This document shows positions 1 to 8,133 of a DNA stretch of 64,000 nt, one piece after another (within the stretch, counting starts at the first letter, position 1; every line of letters starts with the position of its first letter). The notes under the pieces are model-generated. The model searched no databases, was not told the DNA's origin, and saw only the letters and a list, made by a program, of their open reading frames with translations. The translations under genes were made by a program, and so were the position numbers. This DNA comes from Streptomyces fildesensis. Its GTDB lineage: Bacteria; Actinomycetota; Actinomycetes; Streptomycetales; Streptomycetaceae. Location of the stretch: contig NZ_JAAIKO010000034.1 in the NCBI RefSeq assembly GCF_016107395.1, positions 1-64,000 on the forward strand. Reading direction: 5' to 3'.

Positions 1-197
1 ACCGGCTCAACGAGTCCCGCGAGGAAAGGCAACATGTTGAATCTTTACGACTCCACTACGCGCGCAACTTGCTGACCAAGGTTCCGAAGTCCGCTCAGCC
101 GTAGGTGGCCACCTTGTTGCGGACGGTCTTCGAACAGCCCGACGCCGACGCCGTCCGCCACCAGATGGAGTCTGTGATCACCACCCTCGACGACAAG
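1..197 (+). pseudogene. IS256-family (mutator) transposase remnant, interrupted by a stop
   Basis: Reading from base 3, the frame gives the typical mutator-transposase stretch ending HYARNLLTKVPKSAQP, then a TAG at 102-104 where family members usually have Trp (AQPW), then VATLLRTVFEQPDADAV in the same frame. The reading stops resembling the family after about base 197 (DDK), where an oppositely oriented IS701 remnant begins. The left part runs off the window. Family members catalyse cut-and-paste or copy-out transposition with a DDE active site. This piece covers only a middle-to-late segment, is closed by an internal stop and truncated, so it cannot be functional. The assignment rests on recalled family sequence, not on a search. 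Confidence 0.7.
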
Positions 198-457
198 TCA
201 CCCACCTCGTCGTGGACTTGGTCGGCATCCCACTTCGCCCTCCCGAGCAGGTGCTGCATGCCGTCCGGGGTCCTGTCCCCGGCCCACTCGGCGATGGTCC
301 AGCAGTTCTTGCGCGGCAGGTCCGACAACTGGCCGAGTACCAACTTCCTTGCCCGGCGTCGGGATTCGACCCGTGTGAAGCGTCCCGCTATCCGGCTCAT
401 CAGGCCCTCGAACGCCTCCTACCAGCAGGCAGGGTCTACGCTGTGACCTGCGGCCAC
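198..457 (-). pseudogene. IS701-family transposase N-terminal remnant with nonsense codon
   Basis: On the minus strand a GTG at 457-455 begins VAAGHSVDPACW, followed by TAG at 421-419 and then EAFEGLMSRIAGRFTRVE...LSDLPRKNCWTIAEWAGDRTPDGMQHLLGRAKWDADQV. This is the highly conserved start of Streptomyces IS701-type DDE transposases, in which the stop position is normally Gln (CAG to TAG). Similarity ends near DEVGDL, at about base 200, exactly where the opposing IS256 remnant ends. Only about 85 of roughly 400 residues survive, so the gene is dead. No inverted repeat of this element is recognisable here. Confidence 0.75.
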
Positions 458-566
458 CGCATGATCGTTTGTCTTCACACACCGATGATCAACGGTGGCC
501 GCACCCGTCTCCACACCGCGTCAGGTCGCGCAGCGTCTGCCTGCCTTCCTGTGTATCGGAGGGCTT

Positions 567-971
567 GTGCAACGTGGCGAAGTCTGGTGGGTCCAGTTCG
601 ACGAGCGGAGGTTGGTCGTACTGCTGTCAGGAGACGACGCGTCCGGGTTCCAGGTGATGCAGGTCGTTGCTCCGGCGGGCCTCGACATCGGCGGTCTGGG
701 CATCGAAGTGACGGTCGGCGCCGGTGAAGGGCTGCCGCTCGAAGGCGTGCTGCGGCTCGCGTTCCCGCGTCCAGGCTTCACCCCGTGCACGTGGCTGACC
801 ACCGTGTCCCGGGACGACCTGATAGAGCGGGCGGCCGTCCTGTCCTCCAGGAAGCTCAGCGAGATCGACGATGCCCTCCGACTCGTTGAACAAGCACAGG
901 AGCGGACCCCGGCAACGACCGCGAAGCTCAGCGAGATAAGGGACGCCCTCCGTCGCGGTGAACTCGGGTAG
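567..971 (+). CDS. MazF/PemK-like protein, possible orphan toxin
   Basis: A 134-residue protein opening MQRGEVWWVQFDE, the hallmark start of PemK/MazF endoribonuclease folds, with a further core through the AFPRPGFTPCTWLTTVSRDDLIERAAVLS stretch. I chose GTG 567 because GGAGGG lies just upstream (558-563) and because family proteins begin at this RGEVWW segment; an upstream ATG at 495 would add unrelated residues. MazF enzymes cleave mRNA and are usually paired with a small upstream antitoxin, but no antitoxin is visible: the upstream DNA is transposase debris. The C-terminal helix appears twice, as KLSEIDDALR and KLSEIRDALR, which is unusual. It could be an orphan toxin or a MazF-fold protein of other function. 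Confidence 0.65.
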   Translation: MQRGEVWWVQFDERRLVVLLSGDDASGFQVMQVVAPAGLDIGGLGIEVTVGAGEGLPLEGVLRLAFPRPGFTPCTWLTTVSRDDLIERAAVLSSRKLSEIDDALRLVEQAQERTPATTAKLSEIRDALRRGELG

Positions 972-1205
972 ACGGAGAAGGAGCCGACGCCCGCGACGGC
1001 ATGGGCGATCTCGGGCGAGATGATCCACGCTGGACACCTGCCGCCTCGACTCCCCTCACCCTCGAGATCACGATCTACGGCTGGAGTACTACTGAACTTG
1101 ATTGGGTGATGTCGGGTGGGCGGGCTGTGCGTGCGTCCTGACGGGAATGCGGTGGCCGAACGCTGATCGGCCTGCGATTGTGTGGGCGTGCCAGAAGACC
1201 TGACG

Positions 1206-1649
1206 ATGCGATCGCTGTTGCCGGACACGATGTGGGCGGCCGGGTCGATTCGGATCATGAGTCGGACCGTTCGCGCCGACGAGATCTCGGCTCGTCTGGG
1301 GATTGTTCCGGACGAGCTGTTCGAACAGGGGAGCTTGATGAGTCCCCGGAACCCGAGGAGTGCCCGGAGGGAGTCCAGTGTCTGGATCCGGCGGAGCGGT
1401 CTCGGAAGCGACAGCGAGCTTGAGGAGCACGTCGCGGCGCTGGTCCGAGTGGTCAGCGGCAGTCGTGAGGAGCTGATGCGTCTGTCCGCCGAGTGCGATC
1501 TGGATCTGTTTCTCGGGTTCGGCAGTGAGAGCGGTCAGGGAGCGTGCGTCCTGCCGGCCCGCCTGCTCGCCGAGGTCGGCGGGCTGGGTCTCACTGTCGT
1601 CCTCGACCTGTACCCGCCCACGTCAGAGGTGGGTGTCATGGGGGGATGA
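1206..1649 (+). CDS. DUF4279-like protein, IS630 passenger
   Basis: A 147-residue protein whose architecture (SIRIMSRTVRADEISARLGIVPDE, then SSVWIRRSGLGSDSELEEHVAALVRVV, then LDLFLGFGSESGQGACVLPARLLAEVGGLGLTVVLDLYP) matches DUF4279 proteins, small alpha/beta proteins of unknown role often found near mobile DNA. ATG 1206 is used; GTG 1182 in the same frame is an alternative. It lies inside the IS630 inverted repeats, convergent with the transposase (stop at 1649 versus 1689), so it would be carried if the element moved. Function unknown; it may simply have been captured. Confidence 0.65.
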   Translation: MRSLLPDTMWAAGSIRIMSRTVRADEISARLGIVPDELFEQGSLMSPRNPRSARRESSVWIRRSGLGSDSELEEHVAALVRVVSGSREELMRLSAECDLDLFLGFGSESGQGACVLPARLLAEVGGLGLTVVLDLYPPTSEVGVMGG

Positions 1650-1688
1650 TTGCCGCCCCACCCAAGCTGGGTCGAGGGACTCGACTGG

Positions 1689-2748
1689 TCAGTCGAAGGT
1701 GAGTCCGGTGCCGGTGAGGCAGCTGTCGACCAGGTCCGGGCGATACTGGATCTTCTTGAGCCGGCGCTTGACGACTCGGGTGATCTGCCCGAGGTCGGCG
1801 GCGAGGTTGCCGATGTCGCGCTTGACCAGGGACCAAATGCCCTCCTGCGGGTTGAGATCGGGGGCGTAGGCGGGCAGCTGGAACACAGTGAGCCACTCCT
1901 CGTTCGCGTCGATGAACTCCCGTATTCCGGCGGTCAGGTGGAGGCGGAGGTTGTCGCAGACCAGCACGATCGGGCCGCCGAGCTGGGCGTGAGCGCGGAC
2001 AACCAGGTCGCGGAAATCCCGCGAACCAAAGCCCTTCGGTTCGTCCTTGCGCCCCCTGTACTCGCGGACCGCGTAGATGAGTCGGGACCGCTCGCCCGGC
2101 CTGTAGCAGGTCATGCCCGCCATCGACACCCGCCCGGAGCCGCGTCCGCGCACGCGGACGACGGATGTCTGGCCGATCCGGCCCCAGGTCCTGGCCCGCG
2201 GCGGAGTCATCGACTGCCCGGCCTCGTCCTCAAAGACCACCCAGGCGCCGCGCTCCGCCGCGACGCTCCTACCCACGGCCAGGTCTCCTTCCTCCATACT
2301 GCGACCGCCTCGTCGTCGCGCTCGATGGCCCGTCGTGCGGGCTGCTGCCACGACCAGCCGTGACGCTTCAGCAGCTGCCATGTGCCCTCTACCGTGTATG
2401 AGACGTGGAACAGCCGGCCGATCAGCGTCGTGATCCGGGCGAGCGTCCACCGCTGGTCCGCCCATCCGTGGGCGAGCGGGCCGCGCTCCAACTCCCGCTC
2501 CAGCCTCACGACCTGCGCCTCACTGAGCCGAGACCTTCCCGGAGAACCCTTCGACAGCACCCCGGCCTCGCCTTGTTCACGCCAGGCCCGTCGCCACCGC
2601 TCCACCGACCCCGCTCGCTCACCCGCAGCGCTGCAGCGATCTCCCCGTTCTTCTGCCCGCTCTCGAAGCGCTCGACGGCCTGCAGCCGCAACCGCTCCCG
2701 CTTGACTCTCTCAGCGTCGGTCAGCCCGCCGCCCTGCGCGTACCGCAC
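1689..2748 (-). pseudogene. IS630-family transposase in three frames
   Basis: Three overlapping minus-strand frames together give one complete transposase: residues from 2748 (MRYAQGGGLTDAERVKRE, helix-turn-helix), shifting near 2607 into ERWRRAWREQGEAGVLSKG, and shifting again near 2268 into RSVAAERGAWVVFEDEAG. The DDE triad is present in the last frame: FEDEAG, VLVCDNLRLHL and APDLNPQEGIW. Both junctions need a -1 shift in the same sense; the first follows a GGGG run. Some IS630 relatives use one programmed shift, but two are unlikely, so decay by two single-base losses is the simpler reading. Confidence 0.8.
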
Positions 2749-2820
2749 ACCTCACGGCTACCGGAACGGGCCAGCGACTGTCAGGCAAACGACCCCGACA
2801 TCACCCAATCAAGTTCAGTA

Positions 2821-3186
2821 GCCTGAAAACGAATCACCGATTGGCCGTCGATACACCACGCCAACGGACGTGACCTTCCCCCGTCACGCAGATTGTTAGC
2901 GAGCAGAGGCAAATAGGGGGCCAGGCTGTGCCATGGCCCTGGGAGCGGGGCAAGGCCCTTGCGCTTGAACGCGGCGGTTTGTTCTACGGGCACTGGTGGC
3001 ACCGGCTTAGGACACGAGGAATCATGGTCGTCAGTGGTTCGACTCGACCAGGCTCCGGCAAGTGCGTCACCGTAGATTTCTCGCGCCCTCAGTTCAGGAT
3101 TCACAAGCAGCGTGCTGCGGCACTCGGCGGCCCAGGATCGCGCGGATCCCCATTTCACGGGACAATCGAGAAAGGAAGGGATTGCC
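2821..3186. other. Intergenic stretch, no gene recognised
   Basis: The 366 bases between the IS630 right end and the next gene hold only frames without recognisable similarity. GGAAGGG at about 3174-3180 is the ribosome binding site of the gene that starts at 3187. No terminator-like hairpin or clear promoter was noticed. Confidence 0.4.
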
Positions 3187-3555
3187 GTGAAGAGCACACA
3201 GCCCACGACGCCAGTGGTGGTGACGCTCACCAGCTGCTCGCAAGAAGATGCCAATGCCGTCTTCGAGGCACTGCGCCGATCTTTCGACTGCGACCGCACA
3301 GACGACGAGGCGCCGAACGCCGCATCGCACCCGCACACCGTGTGGGCCTCCACCTTCGAGGTGACCCCCGAGCATGCGCCCCTCGCGCCGGCGCGGCTGT
3401 CAGCCGCCGTCGAGGCTGGCCTCCAGGGCGGCTACTGGGCGGTTGACGAGATGTTGGAGGCACTATCCGCCGCCTTCAACGTTCAGGAACGCAGCACCGC
3501 CGCCGGGGACCAGGAGAAGGACGTGCAATTGCGGCTGGTGAGCTCAGTTCGATAG
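3187..3555 (+). CDS. Conserved hypothetical protein (Streptomyces type)
   Basis: A 122-residue soluble protein starting at GTG 3187 behind GGAAGGG. Its pattern, PVVVTLTSCSQEDANAVF near the start, HTVWASTFEVTP in the middle, LQGGYWAVDEMLEALSAAFNV and a final GDQEKDVQLRLVS, is one I associate with small conserved Streptomyces proteins of unknown function. No signal peptide, membrane segment or cofactor motif is visible. It stands alone, with 284 bp to the next gene. Upstream in-frame codons back to 3112 look non-coding. Confidence 0.6.
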   Translation: MKSTQPTTPVVVTLTSCSQEDANAVFEALRRSFDCDRTDDEAPNAASHPHTVWASTFEVTPEHAPLAPARLSAAVEAGLQGGYWAVDEMLEALSAAFNVQERSTAAGDQEKDVQLRLVSSVR

Positions 3556-3839
3556 CTGACCGGGCCGAAACGCGGAGCCGGGCGGCCGGTATGCACCACG
3601 CTGTCGCAGACGGCGGTGCTTCCAGCTGTGCGGGTTCACGACACTGCCCTTGCAACGACCAGCGGGCCGCTCACGTCGCTGCTGCGTTGGCACGCCGCGG
3701 TGGGCGGCGTCCGGATTCGTGGAGCGCGGGGGCGTTGAGAGTGTGAAAGCCTTGATGCTGTTGGGGACTGTGCGGCCGGGGAGGCGTTCCGCTGATTCCA
3801 AGGCGCTTTCCGACTCCGCGTACGAAGAGAGGTCGCCTC

Positions 3840-4394
3840 ATGGTCACCTTGCAGGGAAAGACCATTGCGTTCCTGGTTGCACCCGAGGGCGTCGAGCAGG
3901 TGGAACTGACCCAGCCCTGGCAGGCCGTTCTCGAGGCGGGAGGCATGCCGCGCTTGGTGTCCACCCAGAGCGGTTGGGTCCAGGCATTCAACCATCTGGA
4001 CCACGGTGACACCTTCGAAGTCGACGATGTGGTCGACGGTGTCTCGGCCGACGAATACGACGCTCTGGTACTGCCAGGCGGCGTGGCCAATCCCGACGCG
4101 CTACGGATGCATTCCGCTGCGGTGGATTTCGTCAGGGCCTTCTTCGGCGCCGGGAAGCCTGTAGCTGCGATCTGCCACGCCCCTTGGATCTTGATCGAGG
4201 CCGATGCGGTCGGCGGGCGGAGCCTGACCTCATGGCCGAGCCTTCGCACCGACCTGGTCAACGCCGGCGCGCAGTGGGTCGACCGACAGGTCCAGATCTG
4301 CACTGCCGGACCCAATGTGCTGGTGACCAGCCGTAAACCCGATGACCTGCCCGCCTTCGGCGAAGCACTGGTCTCCGTGTTCGCCGCGGCGTAG
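3840..4394 (+). CDS. DJ-1/PfpI family protein (YhbO/PfpI-like)
   Basis: A 184-residue class I glutamine-amidotransferase-like protein. It has the conserved early acidic residue region (APEGVEQVELT), the strand ALVLPGG at about 75-81, and the nucleophile elbow AICHAPW with Cys112-His113, followed by LTSWPSLRTDLVNAGAQWVD, all typical of PfpI/YhbO proteins. Members act as stress-linked glyoxalase/deglycase, holdase or peptidase-like enzymes in the cytoplasm. ATG 3840 follows an AGAGAGG ribosome binding site. It is monocistronic here. Which exact activity it has cannot be told from sequence. Confidence 0.85.
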   Translation: MVTLQGKTIAFLVAPEGVEQVELTQPWQAVLEAGGMPRLVSTQSGWVQAFNHLDHGDTFEVDDVVDGVSADEYDALVLPGGVANPDALRMHSAAVDFVRAFFGAGKPVAAICHAPWILIEADAVGGRSLTSWPSLRTDLVNAGAQWVDRQVQICTAGPNVLVTSRKPDDLPAFGEALVSVFAAA

Positions 4395-4930
4395 CGGGTA
4401 GGGGTTTGCCATGGCTGACCACCTGCAGATCGAACCCCAGGGCGACCACGTGCTTACGCGATCCCACGATCGTGGAGTGGCGTGGCAACGGCCCTGACGT
4501 ATGGGAGAGCCGCTGCCCCGAGGAAGGCGCCGAGCCCACGGGGCGGCCGACGGAGTTTCAGGGCAGTGGTTGCCGTGGCGGCTGGGCCTGTTCCTGGGGT
4601 GGTGCTCCGAGGCGGGTCTGGGGCGCGATGCCGGCGTCGTCATCGCGAGTTGCGGGACTTCCTCGCTCACCACTGATGACACCCGACGCCCGTGGATTGC
4701 CGGACAGCACGATTCCCGGCGTTGAGCGGGCACGGGACAGTGGTGTGAAACACGCGAGATCGCGAGTGCCGGCGGTGGACCTGCTCCTGAGCAGGTGCGT
4801 GGAAAGCCCGGCACCGGCGGTCGTACGGCCGCCCGCATCCGATCGGCGACCTGCGCGTTGAAGCGGCAAGAGGACAATGGGAGCGGCGCCCTCACGTTCA
4901 CGATGCGGCCGGAAACCCGGGACGGACGAG
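4395..4930. other. Intergenic stretch with a possible gene-start remnant
   Basis: About 536 bases with no convincing full gene. An ATG at 4410 opens a 28-codon frame beginning MADHLQIEPQGDHVL that looks coding but ends at a TGA near 4496; it may be the surviving start of a lost gene. Nothing else is recognised. Confidence 0.3.
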
Positions 4931-5752
4931 ATGTCAGCGATGGAGAACAAAGAAGCTGCGGGGCCCACCGCAGGAACCACCGGCAGCGACGTCTTCGGCG
5001 CACCGTGCTGGATCAGTCTGATGGCCCGCGATCTGGAGAGCGCGCAGCGGTTCTACGGAGCGGTGCTGGGCTGGGAGTTTCGGCCCGGCGGACTGGGTGA
5101 CGCGTTCAGTGTGGCGCTCGTGAACGGGTCGCCCGTTGCGGGCATCGGTGCTCTGGCGCCTGCGTTGCAGGTGGCCGTGGCATGGACCCCCTACTTCGCG
5201 GTAGCGGACGCGGACGTGACCGCGGCGCGGATCCGGGAGCGCAGCGGTACGGTCGCGGTTGGGCCGCTGAGCCTCGGGGACGGCCGCGGGGCACTGGCCG
5301 CGGACCGGGACGGCGCCGTCTTCGGCATCTGGGAAGGGCAGTTGTTGTCCCAGTGGGATGCATGGCGGCGACAAGCACCGGCGTGGTTGCGACTGTGGAC
5401 CCGCAATGCATTCGACGCAGCCATCTTCTACGGCGAGGTCCTGGACTGGGCGTGCGAACGCCCCGGGTGCTGCGAGGTCGCCTACGAGGACCAGGAAGTG
5501 GTGCTGCGCAGCGCGGGGCATGTGATGGCCCGGTTGAATTCCGGCGCTGTCGAGGTGGCGCCGGACCCTGCGAGGCGTCCCCGATGGCAGGTGCACTTCC
5601 CCGTGGCTGATGTGAAAGCGTGCGTGCGGGCAGCCCTCGAACTCGGCGGAACCGCCGTTCCGCACTCTCCCACGCCCGGTCAGGGACAGGCAACGTTGCG
5701 TGACCCCGACGGGGGGCTGTTCACCGTCGTTCCGCACACTTCCGGCAGGTGA
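4931..5752 (+). CDS. VOC-family protein with two glyoxalase-like domains
   Basis: A 273-residue protein made of two vicinal-oxygen-chelate modules: the first (about 15-130) opens CWISLMARDLESAQRFYGAVLGWEF, the second (about 150-270) contains WLRLWTRNAFDAAIFYGEVLDWACE and ends with LRDPDGGLFTVV. Proteins of this type include glyoxalases, fosfomycin/bleomycin-resistance proteins and ring-cleaving dioxygenases. The canonical metal ligands are not obvious here, so the substrate is open. ATG 4931 is used; ATG 4940 three codons later is equally possible. It is a single-gene unit. Confidence 0.8.
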   Translation: MSAMENKEAAGPTAGTTGSDVFGAPCWISLMARDLESAQRFYGAVLGWEFRPGGLGDAFSVALVNGSPVAGIGALAPALQVAVAWTPYFAVADADVTAARIRERSGTVAVGPLSLGDGRGALAADRDGAVFGIWEGQLLSQWDAWRRQAPAWLRLWTRNAFDAAIFYGEVLDWACERPGCCEVAYEDQEVVLRSAGHVMARLNSGAVEVAPDPARRPRWQVHFPVADVKACVRAALELGGTAVPHSPTPGQGQATLRDPDGGLFTVVPHTSGR

Positions 5753-6160
5753 GTGCGCTCCCACTCATGCGGCGAGGTGAGGGATTCCACCGGCTGGTCC
5801 ATTCGATCCACCGGAATGGCGCAACAGTGCTGGTGGGAGTCGCCTCGGCGACGTGTTGGCAACCGGTGAGCGGAGCGGCCGTCGGTGCCAACTCGGCTGC
5901 TCCGCAAGCCCCGTTCGATGGCATCCGGCAGCGCCTGCCCGGCCCCGCAGAGCATCGGCTCCCCTCTGGCTCGCCGCGCCGCGGGGCTGATGGGCTGGTC
6001 CTGCTCCCATGGCGATGTCCCCCGACGCTTGTGGGGATGGTTGGTGGCTGTGCGCCGATGGGGTGGGTTTGGGGCGCCGCAGGCCGTGCTGGGCCGGTGG
6101 CTGGGCTGTTCGGCGATGAGGATGTCTGTGGATGTTCCCCCTCTGAGAAGGAGCCATGCC
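5753..6160. other. Intergenic stretch, nothing recognised
   Basis: About 408 bases with only short, unconvincing frames. A GAGAAGGAG ribosome binding site at its end (about 6144-6152) serves the gene at 6161. Confidence 0.35.
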
Positions 6161-6436
6161 GTGTTGGAGCGCACCCAGCGTAAGAACGCTCTTGAAGTCA
6201 CGTTCGTGCTGCCTGCTGAGGAGCCGAGAGGTGCGGTGAGCGTGGTGGGTGATTTCAATGGCTGGCAGCCGGGCGTCCATCCGCTGGAGGAGCGTCTCGA
6301 CGGCACGCGGGCGGTCACGGTGAAGATGCCCACCGCGAGGCGAGTGCGTTTCCGGTATCTCGCGGAAGGCGACCACTGGTTCAACGATGAAGCTGCCGAC
6401 GGGTACGACGGAGACAACAGCCTCCTCCACACCTGA
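6161..6436 (+). CDS. Small isoamylase-early-set/CBM48-like protein
   Basis: A 91-residue protein consisting of a single glycogen-binding-like E-set fold: VTFVLPAEEPRGAVSVVGDFNGWQPG is the classic start (GDFNGW) seen in AMPK-beta and branching-enzyme CBM48 domains, and VRFRYLAEGDHWFNDEAADGY is the closing strand pair. GTG 6161 with GAGAAGGAG upstream fixes the start. Stand-alone copies of this domain are common in Streptomyces and presumably bind alpha-glucans; no catalytic domain is attached. Confidence 0.75.
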   Translation: MLERTQRKNALEVTFVLPAEEPRGAVSVVGDFNGWQPGVHPLEERLDGTRAVTVKMPTARRVRFRYLAEGDHWFNDEAADGYDGDNSLLHT

Positions 6437-6493
6437 GCGCCGATCCCGTACGCACCGCCTTCAACCGGAGATCTCCCCCGGAGGAAGCGCGTC

Positions 6494-6839
6494 ATGTCAG
6501 AGATCTGGGAGTACTCCGCCGATGCGCGCTATGAGGCCGGTACCGACCTGATCGGCTACCAGGTCGAAGCGACCGATGGTCACATCGGGAAGATTGACAG
6601 TGCCTCTCACGAGGTCGGTGGCGCGTATCCAGTGGTGAACACCAAGCCCTGGCTGATCGGCAAGTACGTCGTGCTACCCGCGGCACCGCACGGCGGGTAG
6701 ACCACGATGACGAGATGATCTACATCGGCCTGACCAAGGGCAGATCAAGAACGCGCCGGAGTACGACCCGGACGTCCAGGGCGGTGGCCGGAGTGGACCG
6801 GCTGCCCGCGAGAATCGACGCCCCGCCCGCCCCCGCTAG
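6494..6839 (+). pseudogene. PRC-barrel domain protein, frameshifted
   Basis: ATG 6494 follows GGAGGAAG and opens MSEIWEYSADARYEAGTDLIGYQVEATDGHIGKIDSAS, a PRC-barrel start closely related to the intact gene at 7769. The frame is broken around 6685 (readthrough ends HGG-stop at 6700), resumes as RRVDHDDEMIYIGLTKG in another frame, and shifts again near 6740 to QIKNAPEYDPDVQGGG, ending at TAG 6837-6839. Two indels in about 350 bp make it a pseudogene unless the sequence is wrong. Its intact paralogue 1 kb away suggests duplication followed by decay. Confidence 0.75.
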
Positions 6840-6926
6840 CTCACGTCTACCCGAAGCCGGACCGCCGGATTCGTGTCCGGTCGGGCAGCGTGCCGCTGAT
6901 TCGCGTGCTCGCGCGGTGTTGATATG

Positions 6927-6957
6927 CGTCAGGCCCCGGCGGGGCCGGGGCCTGACG
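6927..6957 (-). terminator. Hairpin terminator after the small membrane protein gene
   Basis: A perfect 14-bp stem (6927-6940 with 6944-6957, arm CGTCAGGCCCCGGC) and a 3-nt loop lie 20 bp past the stop of the minus-strand gene ending at 6978. GC-rich hairpins without a U tract are the usual terminators in this kind of genome. Confidence 0.7.
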
Positions 6958-6977
6958 ATGACGTGCGATGCGGCCGC

Positions 6978-7148
6978 CTACCAGCGGTACCAGCGACCGC
7001 GGCTGCCGGAGGCACCCGTGCCGCGCATGACGAAGCCCAGCAGCCAGACCACCAGTACGACGACGGCGACCCACCACAGGATCTTCAGCGCGAACCCGGC
7101 GCCGAACAGAATCAGGGCGAGCAGTAGAACCAGAAGCAGTGGACCCAT
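6978..7148 (-). CDS. Small two-helix hydrophobic membrane protein
   Basis: A 56-residue protein beginning MGPLLLVLLLALILFGAGFAL, then ILWWVAVVVLVVWLLGFVMRG and a short basic tail ending RWYRW. Two hydrophobic segments with hardly any loop suggest a hairpin in the membrane. ATG 7148 is preceded by AGGAGG at good spacing, which excludes the longer frame back to 7214. Such small hydrophobic proteins sit next to CsbD and other stress genes in many streptomycetes; no activity is known. Confidence 0.75.
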   Translation of the reverse strand: MGPLLLVLLLALILFGAGFALKILWWVAVVVLVVWLLGFVMRGTGASGSRGRWYRW

Positions 7149-7172
7149 GGTTATCAACCTCCTGACCAGCGG

Positions 7173-7197
7173 ATACCCCGGGATGGATTCCGCAGTC
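7173..7197 (-). promoter_or_regulatory. Possible SigB-type promoter for the small membrane protein gene
   Basis: On the minus strand GACT (7197-7194) is followed after 15 bases by GGGTAT (7178-7173), fitting the streptomycete SigB-class pattern GNNT-N14-16-GGGTAY. It ends about 25 bases ahead of ATG 7148. A SigB-family factor is encoded 1.1 kb away. Short pattern, so chance is possible. Confidence 0.4.
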
Positions 7198-7344
7198 ACA
7201 CAATTTTCCGCCAATCGGAGGGCACCCTTCGTCGCCGGGGCGGAGCGCCGGGTGATTCCTCATGTGTCCGAAATTGCCGGGTATTGACGTGGCCGACCTG
7301 GGTAGGCGGCCAGGTGCATCATCCGCACAGATCTTGGAGGAACC

Positions 7345-7518
7345 ATGGGTGCCGAAGACAAGGCCGAGAACACCGCGGACAAGGCAAAAGGCAAGGTCAA
7401 GGAAGCCGCCGGTAAGACTGTGGGCAACGAGCGCCTCGAAGCCGAAGGCAAGGCCGACCAGGCCAAGGGCGATGTGAAGCAGGCCGGCGAGCACATCAAG
7501 GACGCCTTCAAGCACTGA
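7345..7518 (+). CDS. CsbD family stress protein
   Basis: A 57-residue, strongly charged protein (MGAEDKAENTADKAKGKVKEAAGKTVG... with a second GKADQAKGDVKQAGEHIKDAFK repeat). This is the CsbD fold seen in Bacillus CsbD and E. coli YjbJ, very abundant general-stress proteins of unknown mechanism. ATG 7345 follows TTGGAGG at 7334-7340. In Bacillus csbD depends on SigB; a SigB-type factor gene lies close by, so shared control is plausible but only inferred. Confidence 0.85.
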   Translation: MGAEDKAENTADKAKGKVKEAAGKTVGNERLEAEGKADQAKGDVKQAGEHIKDAFKH

Positions 7519-7768
7519 CTTGATGCGACGTGATCCCCTGCAGCCATCCACGACTGCGGCCTTCGCGCGGCCGGAAGGGCTTCAACGCCTTCCTCCCGCC
7601 GTATCTTCGCGGACCGCCGTCTGATGCACGCGATCCACGCCATATTGTCCGGCGATGGAGGAAACGCGTGTTGGTCGGAGGTTGCAGGGAAGGCGACTTT
7701 TGAGGGTTTCCCACCGAATAGCCGGAAGGGATCTCTCGCACCACTGCACGACGACGGAAGGGTTTCTT

Positions 7769-8119
7769 GTGACTGACAACATGTGGGGATACCCGGCAGC
7801 TTCGGGTTACCAGGCCGGTACGGATCTGACCGGGTTCAAGGTCGAGGCGACCAACGGCAGCATCGGCAAGGTCGACAAGCACTCCGACGAGGTCAGCGCC
7901 GCATACATCGTGGTCGACACCGGAGTGTGGATCTTCGGCAAGCACGTCCTGCTCCCGGCGGGGACGATCCAGTCCATCGACATCGCCGAGCGGAAGATCT
8001 ACGTCGCCCGCGACAAGGACGAGATCAAGAACTCTCCGGAGTTCGACAAGGACAAGCACGCCGGCGACCTGGGCTATCACCAGCAGGTTGAGGGCTACTA
8101 CGGTACCCACCGGGCCTGA
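7769..8119 (+). CDS. PRC-barrel domain protein
   Basis: A 116-residue protein opening MTDNMWGYPAASGYQAGTDLTGFKVEATNGSIGKVD, a PRC-barrel (about residues 15-90), continuing VVDTGVWIFGKHVLLPAGTIQSIDIAERKIYVARDKDEIKNSPEFD. GTG 7769 is chosen because GGAAGGG precedes it and because homologues start at this point. PRC-barrels act in RNA processing factors and in photosynthetic reaction centres, but stand-alone Streptomyces copies have no assigned role and often cluster with stress genes. The pseudogene at 6494 is its degraded paralogue. Confidence 0.8.
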   Translation: MTDNMWGYPAASGYQAGTDLTGFKVEATNGSIGKVDKHSDEVSAAYIVVDTGVWIFGKHVLLPAGTIQSIDIAERKIYVARDKDEIKNSPEFDKDKHAGDLGYHQQVEGYYGTHRA

Positions 8120-8133
8120 GAGCCGGTCGCATC

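Larger units (their letters stand above)
1092..2818 (-). mobile_element. IS630-family insertion element with a passenger gene
   Basis: Perfect 25-bp terminal inverted repeats lie at 1092-1116 and 2794-2818 (CTGAACTTGATTGGG...), each flanked by TA (1090-1091 and 2819-2820), the target duplication expected of IS630/Tc1-type elements. The element is 1727 bp; typical members are about 1.1-1.2 kb. The excess of about 0.55 kb is occupied by a DUF4279 gene lying between the transposase 3' end and the left repeat. The transposase is in three frames, so the copy is probably immobile on its own, but intact ends mean it could be mobilised in trans. Confidence 0.85.

Noticed and set aside
567-1649. MazF-like and DUF4279 genes as a toxin-antitoxin pair
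   Set aside because: The IS630 left end separates them, DUF4279 lies inside the element, and the spacing and families do not fit a TA operon.
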